Shown: positions 36,765 to 45,274, counted from the stretch's first letter. The stretch is 64,000 bases of DNA from Actinomadura coerulea (GCF_014208105.1 NZ_JACHMQ010000001.1:2232001-2296000), one strand, 5' to 3'. Program-made: numbers and translations. The notes: generated by a model not told the origin, from the letters alone.

Positions 36765-37278
36765 GACCGAATACGGTGGCCCGGTGTCCGACATGCCCGA
36801 TCCCATCGCCGAGGCCCACCGCCAGTGGAGCGGCCGCTGGCCCGAGCACGCCGACCGCATGGCGGCCGTCACCTCGGTGATGCGGGCCCAGCAGATCCTG
36901 CTCAGCCGGATCGAGGCCGTCCTCAAGCCGTTCGGGCTGACGTTCGCCGCCTACGAGGCCCTGCGCCTGCTCGCCTTCGCCCGCACCGGGACCCTGCCCA
37001 TGGGCAAGATGGGCGCCCGCCTCATGGTGCACCCGGCGTCCGTGACCAACGTGATCGGCCGCCTGGAGCAGCGGGGCCTGGTCGGCCGCCGCCCCTCCCC
37101 CGACGACCGCCGCGTCGTCCTCGCCACCATCACCCCCGCGGGCCGCGACCTGGCCGAGGAGGCCACGCTCGCCCTCAACGAGTCCGGCTTCGGCATCGCC
37201 GGCCTCCCCGCCGCCGAGGCCGCCGACATCACCACCGCGCTGCGCCGCGTCCGCCTGGCGACCGGCGACCTGGACTGA
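36748..37278 (+). CDS. MarR-family transcriptional regulator
   Basis: 176-residue MarR protein. The winged helix includes LPMGKMGARLMVHPASVTNVIGRLEQRGLV and the wing RRPSPDDRRVVLATITPAG. The GTG at 36748 sits exactly where transcription should start, seven bases after TAAAAT; longer N-termini would run through the promoter. It is divergent from icmF, and its operator lies over both promoters, so it most likely represses icmF and itself. The ligand may be an acyl-CoA or acid; that is inferred. Confidence 0.9.
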   Translation: MRDAVKTEYGGPVSDMPDPIAEAHRQWSGRWPEHADRMAAVTSVMRAQQILLSRIEAVLKPFGLTFAAYEALRLLAFARTGTLPMGKMGARLMVHPASVTNVIGRLEQRGLVGRRPSPDDRRVVLATITPAGRDLAEEATLALNESGFGIAGLPAAEAADITTALRRVRLATGDLD

Positions 37279-37379
37279 CCGCCCCCGCCGGGGGCTGCAC
37301 CTTGGTGAGATGGCGAGCGAGACGGTCTTCACCTATGGGGGTATGGCCACCCCACGGCCACCCACCGCCTGGACGTGCT

Positions 37380-37430
37380 GATCCATCCCATATGCTGCGA
37401 ATCACATCCGTTGTGTCGCAAGGAGGCGTG
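37380..37430 (+). promoter_or_regulatory. Leader of the tryptophan-degradation genes
   Basis: A TATGCT -10-like box (37391-37396) is followed by TGCGA...TCGCA around 37396-37420, an imperfect inverted repeat, and the ribosome site AAGGAGG. The -35 is weak (CTGGAC). Confidence 0.4.
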
Positions 37431-38231
37431 ATGGCGGATTCGCCGACGATGACGTACGGCGGCTATCTGAGGCTCGACGACCTGCTGTCGTGCCAGGAGC
37501 CGAAGACCCGGGCGCACGACGAGCTGCTCTTCGTGATCATCCATCAGGTCTACGAGCTGTGGTTCAAGCAGATCCTGCACGAGGCCGCGCTGCTGCAGCG
37601 CCGGCTGGAGGAGGGCAACAGCGCCGGGTCGCTGCACACCGCCCGCCGCATCGCCAAGATCCTCAAGACCGTCGTCGGGCAGCTGGACGTCCTGGAGACG
37701 ATGACGCCCCGGCAGTTCGCCTCGTTCCGCGACGCGCTCGGCAACTCCAGCGGCTTCCAGAGCGAGCAGTTCCGCGAGATCGAGGCCGTCCTCGGGCGGC
37801 GCTCCTTCCCGGCCTCCGACCTGCGCGGCGACGAGCGGCTCCAGGCGGCGGTGTCCCGCCCGTCGGTGTTCGACTCGCTGCTGCGCTACCTCGCCGGGCG
37901 CGGCCACCCGGTCCCGCGCGAGGCCCTGGAGCGCGACCTCTCCCGTCCGTGGGAGCCCGACCCCGGGGTGCAGAAGGTCCTGCTCGCCGTCTACGCGGAC
38001 GAGTCCGGGCCCGCCGCCGAGGTCTGCGAGGCGCTCGTCGACGTGGACGAGGGCGTCCAGGAGTGGCGGTACCGGCACCTGAAGATGGTCGAGCGGACGA
38101 TCGGCGCGAAGATCGGCACGGGCGGGTCGGCCGGCGCCGACTACCTGCGCAGCACCCTGTTCGCCCCCGCCTTCCCCGACCTGTGGGAGGTCCGCTCGCA
38201 GACCGAGGAGGTCCCCGTCCATGGCGGCTGA
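37431..38231 (+). CDS. kynA: Tryptophan 2,3-dioxygenase
   Basis: 266-residue haem enzyme that opens the indole ring of L-tryptophan to N-formylkynurenine. The start TYGGYLRLDDLLSCQ and HDELLFVIIHQVYELWFKQ (substrate-contacting His and the haem-pocket residues) are diagnostic. The proximal haem His is in WRYRHLKMVERTIGAKIGTG. ATG 37431 follows AAGGAGG. It is co-transcribed with a kynurenine monooxygenase gene that overlaps its end by 11 bases. Kynurenine formamidase and kynureninase are not in the window. Confidence 0.95.
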   Translation: MADSPTMTYGGYLRLDDLLSCQEPKTRAHDELLFVIIHQVYELWFKQILHEAALLQRRLEEGNSAGSLHTARRIAKILKTVVGQLDVLETMTPRQFASFRDALGNSSGFQSEQFREIEAVLGRRSFPASDLRGDERLQAAVSRPSVFDSLLRYLAGRGHPVPREALERDLSRPWEPDPGVQKVLLAVYADESGPAAEVCEALVDVDEGVQEWRYRHLKMVERTIGAKIGTGGSAGADYLRSTLFAPAFPDLWEVRSQTEEVPVHGG

Positions 38232-39531
38232 GGGCGGCGAGCGGGTCGCGATCGTCGGCGCGGGCCTGGCGGGCTGCCTGCTCGCGGTGCTGCTCGGCCG
38301 CCGCGGCATCGCGGTGACGGTGTACGAGCGGCGCGCCGACCCGCGCGTCGCGGGCGCCGAGCGGGGACGCTCGATCAACCTGGCGGTCTCGGCGCGGGGC
38401 CTGGCCGCGCTGGAGCAGGTCGGCCTGCGCGACCAGTCGCTCAAGCAGGCGCTGCCCATGCACGGGCGGATGGTGCATCCCCTGTCGGGCGCGCGGAACT
38501 TCCAGCCCTACAGCGCCGACGGGGCACGCGCCATCAACTCCATCAGCCGCGCCGAACTGAACCGGTCGCTGCTGGACACGGCCGAGAGCACGCCGGGGGT
38601 CACGCTGCGGTTCTCCCAGCGCGTCACCGGCGTGGACGTCGAGGCCGGCGCCCTCCTGCTGGAGGACGCGGCCCCCGAGCCCGCCGACGTCGTCCTGGCC
38701 GGGGACGGCGCCTACAGCGCGGTCCGCCGGTCGCTGCGGCTGGACGAGGACGCCGACTTCCTGGAGCACGGCTACAAGGAGCTGACCGTCCCGCCGAGGG
38801 ACGGCGGGTTCGCGCTCGACCCGGACGCGCTGCACATCTGGCCGCGCGGGACCTCGATGATGATCGCGCTGCCGAACCTGGACCGCTCGTTCACCTGCAC
38901 GCTGTTCTGGCCGAAGGACGACTTCGCCGCCCTCGACACCCCGGAGAAGGTCACCGCCTACTTCGAGCGGCACTATCCCGACGTGGCGGACCTGATGCCG
39001 GACCTCGCGGACGACTACGAGCGCAATCCGGTCGGGTCGCTGGTGACCGTCCGGTGCTGGCCGTGGACCCGGTACGGCAAGGGCGCCCTGGTGGCGCTGC
39101 TGGGCGACGCCGCGCACGCGATCGTCCCGTTCTTCGGGCAGGGCGCGAACTGCGCGTTCGAGGACTGCATCGAGATCGACCGCTGCCTGACCGAGACCGG
39201 CGGCGACTGGGCCCGCGCGCTGTCGCTCTACCAGGAGCGCCGCAAGGCCAACACCGACGCGATCGCCGAGATGGCGCTGGACAACTTCGTCGAGATGCGC
39301 GACCGGGTGTCCTCGCCGGTGTACCGGGCGAAGCAGGCGGCGACGCACGCGCTGGAGCGCCGCCTGGCCGGACGCTACGTCTCCCGCTACGAACTGGTGT
39401 CGTTCTCCACGATCCCGTACGCGCGGATCCCGGCGCGGATCAGGCGGCAGAACCGGGTGCTAGCCGCGGCCGCCCTCGGCTCCGCGGCGGCCCTCGGCCT
39501 CGGCCTGCGCGCCCTCGCCCGGCGGCGCTGA
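38221..39531 (+). CDS. kmo: Kynurenine 3-monooxygenase-type FAD hydroxylase
   Basis: 436-residue flavin monooxygenase producing 3-hydroxykynurenine. FAD is bound by AIVGAGLAGCLLAVLLGRRG; GRSINLAVSARGLAALE and the GDAAHAIVPFFGQGANCAFED segment are the KMO hallmarks. The C-terminus ends with a hydrophobic helix and RALARRR, which resembles the membrane tail of mitochondrial KMO. GAGGAGG precedes ATG 38221. With the dioxygenase it makes the first half of a kynurenine route to 3-hydroxyanthranilate for NAD or antibiotic chromophores. The last 72 bases overlap the convergent MFS gene. Confidence 0.92.
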   Translation: MAAEGGERVAIVGAGLAGCLLAVLLGRRGIAVTVYERRADPRVAGAERGRSINLAVSARGLAALEQVGLRDQSLKQALPMHGRMVHPLSGARNFQPYSADGARAINSISRAELNRSLLDTAESTPGVTLRFSQRVTGVDVEAGALLLEDAAPEPADVVLAGDGAYSAVRRSLRLDEDADFLEHGYKELTVPPRDGGFALDPDALHIWPRGTSMMIALPNLDRSFTCTLFWPKDDFAALDTPEKVTAYFERHYPDVADLMPDLADDYERNPVGSLVTVRCWPWTRYGKGALVALLGDAAHAIVPFFGQGANCAFEDCIEIDRCLTETGGDWARALSLYQERRKANTDAIAEMALDNFVEMRDRVSSPVYRAKQAATHALERRLAGRYVSRYELVSFSTIPYARIPARIRRQNRVLAAAALGSAAALGLGLRALARRR

Positions 39532-40908
39532 CGCCTCGCGGCGGCCGGCGACCAGATCGGCGACGGCCGCCGCCAGCGCCGCCAGTACGAACCCCAGCAC
39601 GACGATCAGCCCGCGCCGGAACGCGGCGGCCCAGTCCCCGCCCGTCCCGGCGATCGTGGCGAAGAACGCCGAACCGACGGCGGCGACGCCCATCGCGGTA
39701 CCGACCCGCTGGCCGGTCTGCAGGACGCCCGCCGCGCTGCCGCCCTCGGTGTAGTCCACCTCCGACAGAGTGATCGTCTGGTTCGGCGAGATCACCAGGC
39801 CGCTGCCGATCCCGGCCAGCAGCAGCGGCGCCGCGGTCGCCCAGGCCACGCCGCCGCCGGGCCTCAGCTCGACGGCGAGCCACGCCGCGCCGAGCCCCAC
39901 CAGCACCAGGCACAGGCCGGCGGCGACGAGGGGGCGGCCGAAGCGGGAGACGACCCGGCCGCCGAGCGCGGACGCCACACCGGACCCGACCGCGAAGGGG
40001 GTGATGGCGAGGCCCGCGCCGAGCGCGCTGTAGCCGAGGCCGTTCTGCAGGTAGAGGGTGAAGATGAAGAACACCGCGGTGAACCCGGCGAAGTACAGCA
40101 GGGCGATCGCCGAGCCCAGCGTGTAGGAGCGGAGCCGGAACAGGGCGAGGACGACCATCGGCGTCCGCGCCCGGCGCTCCCAGCCCGCGAAGGCCGCCAG
40201 CAGCGCCGCGCCCGCGGGGATCAGCAGCCACTTCAGGTCGCCCTTCCACTGCTGCTCCTGGACGAGCGGCAGGAGCACGCACAGGACACCCGCGCCCAGC
40301 AGCAGCACCCCGAGCGGGTCCAGGCCCTGCCGCTGCCCGTAGACCGGGGCGGGCAGCAGCCGCCACGCCAGGAACAGCGCCGCGATCCCGACCGGGATGT
40401 TGACGTAGAACACCCACCGCCAGCCCTCCGCGGACCCGGCGATCGCGATCAGCCCGCCGCCGAGCAGCGGCCCGACGGCGGTGGCGACCCCGATGACGGC
40501 GCCGAGCGCCCCGAACGCCCGTCCCCGCTCGGCGCCCCGGAACAGCTGCTGGATGAGACCCGCGACCTGCGGGTTGAGGATGCCGCCCGCGACGCCCTGC
40601 ACGAGCCGGGCGATGACGAGCAGCAGGATCGTCGGCGCGAGGCCCGCCGCCGCGCTCGCCGCCGTGAACAGCGCGAGCCCGGACATGAACACCGCCCTGC
40701 GGCTGCGGGCGTCGCCGAGCCGCCCGGCCGGGACGAGGACGAGCCCGAACGTCAGCGCGTACCCCGACAGGATCCACTGCAGCTCGGCGTCGGACGCGTG
40801 CAGACCCGCCCGGATCGACGGCAGCGCCACGTTGACGATGCTGACGTCCAGCAGCGTCATGAAGGCCGCGACAAGGCATACCGAAAGCGCCTGCCACCGC
40901 GTGTTCAT
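39460..40908 (-). CDS. MFS transporter, DHA2/EmrB-like (14 helices)
   Basis: 482-residue drug-exporter-type MFS protein. Motif C-like GAVIGVATAVGPLLGGGL, motif A-like GRLGDARSRR and the N-terminal LDVSIVNVALPSIR place it in the DHA2 family of proton-driven multidrug exporters. ATG 40908 has AGGAGGAG upstream. The C-terminal tail (about 24 residues, Gly/Glu-rich) is encoded opposite the end of the kynurenine monooxygenase gene. Substrate unknown; export of a kynurenine product is possible but unsupported. Confidence 0.9.
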   Translation of the reverse strand: MNTRWQALSVCLVAAFMTLLDVSIVNVALPSIRAGLHASDAELQWILSGYALTFGLVLVPAGRLGDARSRRAVFMSGLALFTAASAAAGLAPTILLLVIARLVQGVAGGILNPQVAGLIQQLFRGAERGRAFGALGAVIGVATAVGPLLGGGLIAIAGSAEGWRWVFYVNIPVGIAALFLAWRLLPAPVYGQRQGLDPLGVLLLGAGVLCVLLPLVQEQQWKGDLKWLLIPAGAALLAAFAGWERRARTPMVVLALFRLRSYTLGSAIALLYFAGFTAVFFIFTLYLQNGLGYSALGAGLAITPFAVGSGVASALGGRVVSRFGRPLVAAGLCLVLVGLGAAWLAVELRPGGGVAWATAAPLLLAGIGSGLVISPNQTITLSEVDYTEGGSAAGVLQTGQRVGTAMGVAAVGSAFFATIAGTGGDWAAAFRRGLIVVLGFVLAALAAAVADLVAGRREASAPPGEGAQAEAEGRRGAEGGRG

Positions 40909-41181
40909 TGCCTTGTTCTCCTCCTTCGGGCCCGGAGGGCCCTCCATCGTCGAAAACGCGGCGATCGCTGGCATCGCTCCGACTCGCCTTGGCGGCTCGC
41001 TGCGCGATCAGGTTCTCGCTTCGCTCGAACCTGCCTTCGGACGCGATCGCAACCATTGAGGTCGTTGCGGGTTGCGGCGTTGGCTGCTGTCGGTGCGGAT
41101 GGGTTGCCTCCGGTTGCCGGCCGCCAGGCCCGAACGAGGAGCGCACTGCAATGGACACAGCGGATGCAATAGGTTTTTCGG
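40909..41181. other. 273-base intergenic region with palindrome and lower GC
   Basis: No gene seen. It contains CAGGTTC-N11-GAACCTG (41009-41033), repeated TCGCT words and two GCGATCGC palindromes. The base composition is less GC-rich than the surroundings. It separates the divergent MFS and small-protein genes and must hold both promoters. Confidence 0.5.
41170..41175 (+). promoter_or_regulatory. -10 element of the small cysteine-rich protein gene, leaderless
   Basis: TAGGTT ends six bases before GTG 41182; no ribosome site. Confidence 0.45.
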
Positions 41182-41424
41182 GTGAGCGAATCCGGCTCAG
41201 GGAACGGCCCTGAGGAACTGCAGTGCTCCGCCAAGGGCTGCCGTGCCGACGCGGTGTGGGCGCTGCGGTGGAACAACCCGAAGATCCACACGCCGGACCG
41301 GCGGAAGGTCTGGCTCGCCTGCGACGAGCACCGCGAGAGCCTGTCGGCGTTCCTGTCCCGCCGCGACTTCCTGAAGGACGTGGTGCCGGTCGCCGAACGC
41401 GACGAGGCCGCCGGGCGCGGTTAG
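41182..41424 (+). CDS. Small cysteine-containing protein, possible zinc binding
   Basis: 80 residues, unrecognised family but with the look of a conserved actinobacterial protein. LQCSAKGCRADAVWALRWNN and VWLACDEHRESL provide Cys-x4-Cys and Cys-x2-His, a plausible zinc site. The C-terminus is helical (FLSRRDFLKDVVPVAE). GTG 41182 fits a leaderless start. It is convergent with the DUF6457 gene with a four-base overlap. Confidence 0.7.
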   Translation: MSESGSGNGPEELQCSAKGCRADAVWALRWNNPKIHTPDRRKVWLACDEHRESLSAFLSRRDFLKDVVPVAERDEAAGRG

Positions 41425-41693
41425 GCGTCGTCGAGGACCGGCTCGCCGCCCTGCTCGGGCACCTCGGCCCGCCAGCCCTCGGCCATCTCGGTCAGCCGCG
41501 CGGCGGCGTCCCGCGCGGGCACGCCGCGGGCGACCGCGAGGCCGAGCAGGTAGGCGGTCAGCGGCGCGCCGGGCCGGGCGACGTTGTGGGCGACGTCGCG
41601 CGCGAGGTCCAGGACGAGGCCCTGGTCGACGTCTCCGCGTTCCAGCCCCAGTTCGAGGCACGCCGCGCTGAGCCAGTCCTCAAGGACGGACAT
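41421..41693 (-). CDS. DUF6457 domain protein
   Basis: 90-residue, mostly helical acidic protein. The pattern LEDWLSAACLELGLE...LVLDLARDVAHNVARPGAPLTAYLLGL matches the small DUF6457 domain that in actinomycetes accompanies, or is fused to, molybdenum-cofactor protein MobA. Here it is directly downstream of mobA (49 bases) with GAAGGGGG as ribosome site. Role in cofactor assembly is inferred from this context. Confidence 0.8.
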   Translation of the reverse strand: MSVLEDWLSAACLELGLERGDVDQGLVLDLARDVAHNVARPGAPLTAYLLGLAVARGVPARDAAARLTEMAEGWRAEVPEQGGEPVLDDA

Positions 41694-41742
41694 GGGTTCC
41701 CCCTTCGAGCATGGTGCTGGTGGTGTGCCCACTCTCGCACGA

Positions 41743-42309
41743 TCAAAGCAGGCGCTCGGCGGCGGCCAGTTGCTCGGGGGTGTCGCAGTCGTACCACGCG
41801 GGGCGGACGTCCGGGGGCAGCGCCACCGGCACGGGGTCCAGCGGGCCGAGGAGGCCGCGCAGGGACGCGCCGTCGTAGCCGGCCAGCGCCGTCCGCAGGG
41901 CGCCGGCGCGCCAGCAGCCAGCGAGCCACTGCTCGCGGCCGTCCCCGTCCACCAGGACGGCACCGTCCCGCTCCGCCGCCGCCTCCAGGAGCGCCGCGAC
42001 GTGGACGGGGCGGAGGAACGGCAGGTCGGCGGCCAGCAGCGCGAGCCTCGGCGCGCGGACCTCGGCGAGCCCGGCGCGCAGCGCGGGCACCGGCCCGGCG
42101 CCGGGCGGGTCCTCGCGGACGACGACGGCGCCCGGCAGGACGTCGCGGCGCGGCCCGACCACGATCAGCCGGGACGCCCCGGACGCGGCGGCCGCCGCCC
42201 ACTCGATCAGCCGGCGTCCCCCCGCGGGGGCGGCGGGCTTGTCGGCGCCGAACCGCCGGGCGCGCCCGCCCGCGAGCAGCACGGCGTCGAAGGACGTGCC
42301 GGCGTCCAC
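41743..42309 (-). CDS. mobA: Molybdenum cofactor guanylyltransferase (MobA-like)
   Basis: 188-residue nucleotidyltransferase that attaches GMP to molybdopterin. The N-terminal VLLAGGRARRFGADKPA is the NTP-binding motif of MobA/IspD folds, and LLAADLPFLRP is the metal-binding region (Asp). GTG 42309 lies five bases after the moaA stop. It forms an operon with moaA and the DUF6457 gene. The MGD form of the cofactor is what formate dehydrogenases use, in line with fdhD further right. Confidence 0.87.
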   Translation of the reverse strand: MDAGTSFDAVLLAGGRARRFGADKPAAPAGGRRLIEWAAAAASGASRLIVVGPRRDVLPGAVVVREDPPGAGPVPALRAGLAEVRAPRLALLAADLPFLRPVHVAALLEAAAERDGAVLVDGDGREQWLAGCWRAGALRTALAGYDGASLRGLLGPLDPVPVALPPDVRPAWYDCDTPEQLAAAERLL

Positions 42310-42314
42310 GCGGC

Positions 42315-43310
42315 TCAGCCGCCGATCGCCGACATGGGCCGGGCGGGCTGCAGGAACGCCGGGTCGTCGATGCCGTGCCCGGCGCGCTTGGTCCGCACGG
42401 CCCGGCGCCAGCGTTCGGCGAGCTCGGCGTCGGCGGCGCCGCCGCGCATCGCGTCCCGCAGGTTGGACTCCTCGGTGGCGAACAGGCAGTTGCGGACCTG
42501 TCCGTCGGCGGTGAGCCGCACCCGGTCGCAGGCACCGCAGAACGGCCGGGTGACCGAGCCGATCACGCCGACCGTCTCGGGGCCGCCGCCGACCAGGAAC
42601 GACTCGGCGGGGGCGCTGCCGCGCTCGTGCCCGGTGTCGGGGACGAGGTCGAACTCGGCGGACAGCCGGTCCAGGATCTCGTCCGCGGTGATCATGTTCT
42701 CGCGGGTCCAGCCGTGCTGGGCGTCCAGCGGCATCTGCTCGATGAACCGCAGCCGGTAGCCGTGCTCCAGGCAGTAGCGCAGCAGCGGGACGGCCTCGTG
42801 GTCGTTGATCCCGCGCATCAGCACGGTGTTGATCTTGATCGGGGCCAGGCCCGCCCGGCGCGCCGCCGCCAGCCCCTCCAGCACGTCGGCGAGCCGGTCG
42901 CGGTGCGCGAGGCGCCGGAAGGTCTCGCGGTCGAGGGTGTCGAGGGAGACGTTCACCCGGTCGAGCCCCGCCCCGGCCAGCGGCGCGGCCAGCCGGTCGA
43001 GCCCGATCCCGTTGGTGGTGAGCGAGATCTGGGGGCGCGGCGCCTGCTCGGCCGTGCGCCGTACGATCTCGGCGAGCCCGCGGCGCAGCAGCGGTTCGCC
43101 GCCCGTGTAGCGGACCTCGGTGACGCCGAGGTCGCGCACGGCGAGCCCGACCAGCCGGACGACCTCGTCGTCGGTGAGCAGTTCCGGCTTCGGCAGCCAG
43201 TCCAGCCCCTCGGGCGGCATGCAGTACGAGCAGCGCAGGTTGCACCGGTCGGTGAGGGAGACCCGCAGGTCCGTCGCGGTACGGCCGAAGGTGTCGACCA
43301 GCACGGGCAC
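42315..43310 (-). CDS. moaA: GTP 3',8-cyclase MoaA
   Basis: 331-residue radical-SAM enzyme, first step of molybdopterin synthesis. The SAM cluster motif is CNLRCSYC (residues 23-30). The second cluster ligands are in FCGACDRVRLTADGQVRNC, and the C-terminal Gly-Gly (SAIGG) needed for activity is present. GTG 43310 has GAGGAAAGG upstream. It is first in the moaA-mobA-DUF6457 operon. Confidence 0.96.
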   Translation of the reverse strand: MPVLVDTFGRTATDLRVSLTDRCNLRCSYCMPPEGLDWLPKPELLTDDEVVRLVGLAVRDLGVTEVRYTGGEPLLRRGLAEIVRRTAEQAPRPQISLTTNGIGLDRLAAPLAGAGLDRVNVSLDTLDRETFRRLAHRDRLADVLEGLAAARRAGLAPIKINTVLMRGINDHEAVPLLRYCLEHGYRLRFIEQMPLDAQHGWTRENMITADEILDRLSAEFDLVPDTGHERGSAPAESFLVGGGPETVGVIGSVTRPFCGACDRVRLTADGQVRNCLFATEESNLRDAMRGGAADAELAERWRRAVRTKRAGHGIDDPAFLQPARPMSAIGG

Positions 43311-43412
43311 CCCTTTCCTCTGGCGGTCTGGATCTCCAGCCTATTGCGGTGGTTGACGATCCGTTCCCCCTCGGGAGACGGTGATCTTCCAGCGGGGATC
43401 GGGGAGGCCGGA

Positions 43413-44240
43413 GTGGCGACGTCGCGGGAGTGGGAGTTCGCGGGCACGCGGGGGGCGGTCACCGCCCGGATCTGGGCGGACGGCGAGCCGCGCTACGTCG
43501 CGGTGCTCGTGCACGGCTACGGCGAGCACCTCGGCCGCTACGGCCACGTCGCGGACGTCCTGGTCCGGCACGGGGCCGTCGTCTGCGGCCCGGACCACGC
43601 GGGCCACGGCCGCTCGGCCGGCGAGCGCGTGCTGGTCGAGGACTTCGAGGACGTCGTCGCCGACCTGCGCACGGTCGTGGACGCCGCCCGCGGCGACCAC
43701 CCGGGCCTGCCCGTCGTCATGATCGGCCATTCCATGGGCGGGCTGATCGCCACGCGGTACGCCCAGCTCCACGGCGGCGCCCTCGCCGCGCTCGTGCTGT
43801 CGGGGCCGGTCCTCGGCCGCTGGCACGTCGTCGAGGAGCTGCTGCCCCTCGGCACGATGCCGGACGAGCCGATCGACACCTCCACGCTCTCGCGCGACCC
43901 CGCCGTCGGCCGGGCCTACACCGGGGACCCGCTGATCTGGCACGGCCCGTTCAAGAAGCCCACCGTCCGGGCGCTGGACGCCGCCCTGCGCCGCGTCGAC
44001 GAGCACGGCTCCCTGGGGCCGCTGCCGACCTTCTACGTCCACGGCGAGGCCGACGAGCTCGTCCGCCCGCGGGACACCCGCGTCGGCATCGAGGCGATCC
44101 GCGGGGACGACCTCACCGAGCGCCTCTACCCGGGCGCCCGCCACGAGGTCTTCAACGAGACCAACCGCGACGAGGTCCTCTCCGACGTCACCGCCTTCAT
44201 CGACCGCGTCCTGGCGGCGGCGCCGCGCTCCGGCACCTGA
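43413..44240 (+). CDS. Alpha/beta hydrolase, monoacylglycerol-lipase-like
   Basis: 275 residues. VLVHGYGEHLGRYGHVAD and the DHAGHGRSAGER loop are the monoglyceride lipase (Serine aminopeptidase S33, Hydrolase_4) signature. The nucleophile is in GHSMGG, the acid in HGEADELV and the His in GARHEVFNE. GTG 43413 has GGGGAGG. It probably cleaves monoacylglycerols or lysophospholipids in the cytosol. It is monocistronic. Confidence 0.9.
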   Translation: MATSREWEFAGTRGAVTARIWADGEPRYVAVLVHGYGEHLGRYGHVADVLVRHGAVVCGPDHAGHGRSAGERVLVEDFEDVVADLRTVVDAARGDHPGLPVVMIGHSMGGLIATRYAQLHGGALAALVLSGPVLGRWHVVEELLPLGTMPDEPIDTSTLSRDPAVGRAYTGDPLIWHGPFKKPTVRALDAALRRVDEHGSLGPLPTFYVHGEADELVRPRDTRVGIEAIRGDDLTERLYPGARHEVFNETNRDEVLSDVTAFIDRVLAAAPRSGT

Positions 44241-44320
44241 CGCGCCACCACATTCTGACTGCTTTGGCCACACAAAGAAGGCCGCCGAGTCAATATCGCG
44301 CTACGTAGCATTCTTTTTAC

Positions 44321-44337
44321 CGAGAGGAAGCATCTCG
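44321..44337 (+). promoter_or_regulatory. Small inverted repeat upstream of the coupled ORF
   Basis: CGAGA-N7-TCTCG in an A/T-richer leader, 22 bases before the 27-codon ORF. Likely part of the control region. Confidence 0.3.
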
Positions 44338-44358
44338 CGAACCAAGGGGGACGCGGAC

Positions 44359-44442
44359 ATGAGCCGTACGAGGATCGACCACCGGGCGGTCGGGACCGGG
44401 GAGCGCCGGCGCGCCGCCCTCCGCGAGCGCGGTGGAGCATGA
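44359..44442 (+). CDS. 27-residue Arg-rich ORF, translationally coupled to the next gene
   Basis: MSRTRIDHRAVGTGERRR continues to ALRERGGA and stops at a TGA that overlaps the ATG of the next gene (ATGA). A good ribosome site, AAGGGGGA, lies seven bases before its ATG. Nine of 27 residues are Arg or His. It may be a leader peptide, a coupling device, or the stranded N-terminus of a secreted glycosidase whose frame was broken. No homologue is recognised. Confidence 0.5.
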   Translation: MSRTRIDHRAVGTGERRRAALRERGGA

Positions 44443-45230
44443 CACTGGTCGGGGCGGCCGTCACCCCCCTGAGCGGCCAGTCGTGGACGGCGGCGATCAG
44501 CGCCTTCGAGACGCTCACCGGGCGCCCCCTGCCGGTCCGCCGCTGCTACGACGGGGCCCCGCCGTCCTCGGTGGGCGCCTCCCAGCTCCGCTACGACGTG
44601 GGCGTGCGGCGGAGCGTCTACAGCGTCAAGCCGACGATGTCGACGCCGCTGTCGACGCTCCAGGCGCTCGCGTCCGACATCGTCGCCAAGGGCGCCCAGT
44701 GCGATGTGATCATCTACCACGAACCGGTCGACAACATGTCCGGCGACGCCTTCATCAGCCTCTACCGGCGGTCGGCGCCACCGTTCCGCGCGGTCGGGGT
44801 GAAGGTGGGGATCTGCTTCACCAACTACTCGTGCAACCTGCCCTACTCCGATCCGCAGTCGGCGCTGCGCAACTACTGGCCGGACCAGGGCCTGGTCGAC
44901 TTCATCGCGATCGACGAGTACCCGATCGGCGAGATCACCTCCACCGGCGACGCCACCCCGATGGACGTCCGCACGCGGCGGGTCTGCCAGTTCGCCGACG
45001 CCCACGGCATTCCGCTGGGCCTGGCCGAGTACGGCGTGGACGCCTCCTGGGACGTCATCAAGTCCGAGCGGTGGATGCGGTCGGTCACCGACTGGGGCCG
45101 GGCCCGCGCGAACCTCGGCCACCCGCTCCGGTGGGCGAGCTACTTCCACTCCGACGTCGGCGGGGACTACCGGCTGACGCGCCCCGAGCACCTCGACGCC
45201 TACGGCGACACGGCCCAGCTGCTGAAGTAG
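44439..45230 (+). CDS. Glycoside-hydrolase-like TIM-barrel protein
   Basis: 263 residues with no confident family. The protein shows a beta/alpha pattern with two well-placed acidic sites, IIYHEPVDN and LAEYGVD, as acid/base and nucleophile of clan-A-type glycosidases (GH26-like). Conserved-looking aromatic segments include FIAIDEYPIG and WASYFHSD. It starts directly with MTLVGAAVTPLSG, which could be the remains of a signal peptide; there is no complete one. Coupled to the 27-codon ORF by ATGA. Followed by a perfect hairpin terminator. Function unproven. Confidence 0.6.
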   Translation: MTLVGAAVTPLSGQSWTAAISAFETLTGRPLPVRRCYDGAPPSSVGASQLRYDVGVRRSVYSVKPTMSTPLSTLQALASDIVAKGAQCDVIIYHEPVDNMSGDAFISLYRRSAPPFRAVGVKVGICFTNYSCNLPYSDPQSALRNYWPDQGLVDFIAIDEYPIGEITSTGDATPMDVRTRRVCQFADAHGIPLGLAEYGVDASWDVIKSERWMRSVTDWGRARANLGHPLRWASYFHSDVGGDYRLTRPEHLDAYGDTAQLLK

Positions 45231-45243
45231 CGGGCGACCGCGG

Positions 45244-45274
45244 CCCGGCGGCCCGCGGGGGGCGGGCCGCCGGG
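45244..45274. terminator. Bidirectional hairpin between glycosidase-like gene and rtcB
   Basis: Perfect 12-bp inverted repeat CCCGGCGGCCCG and complement with a seven-base loop, between two convergent stops. Confidence 0.7.
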
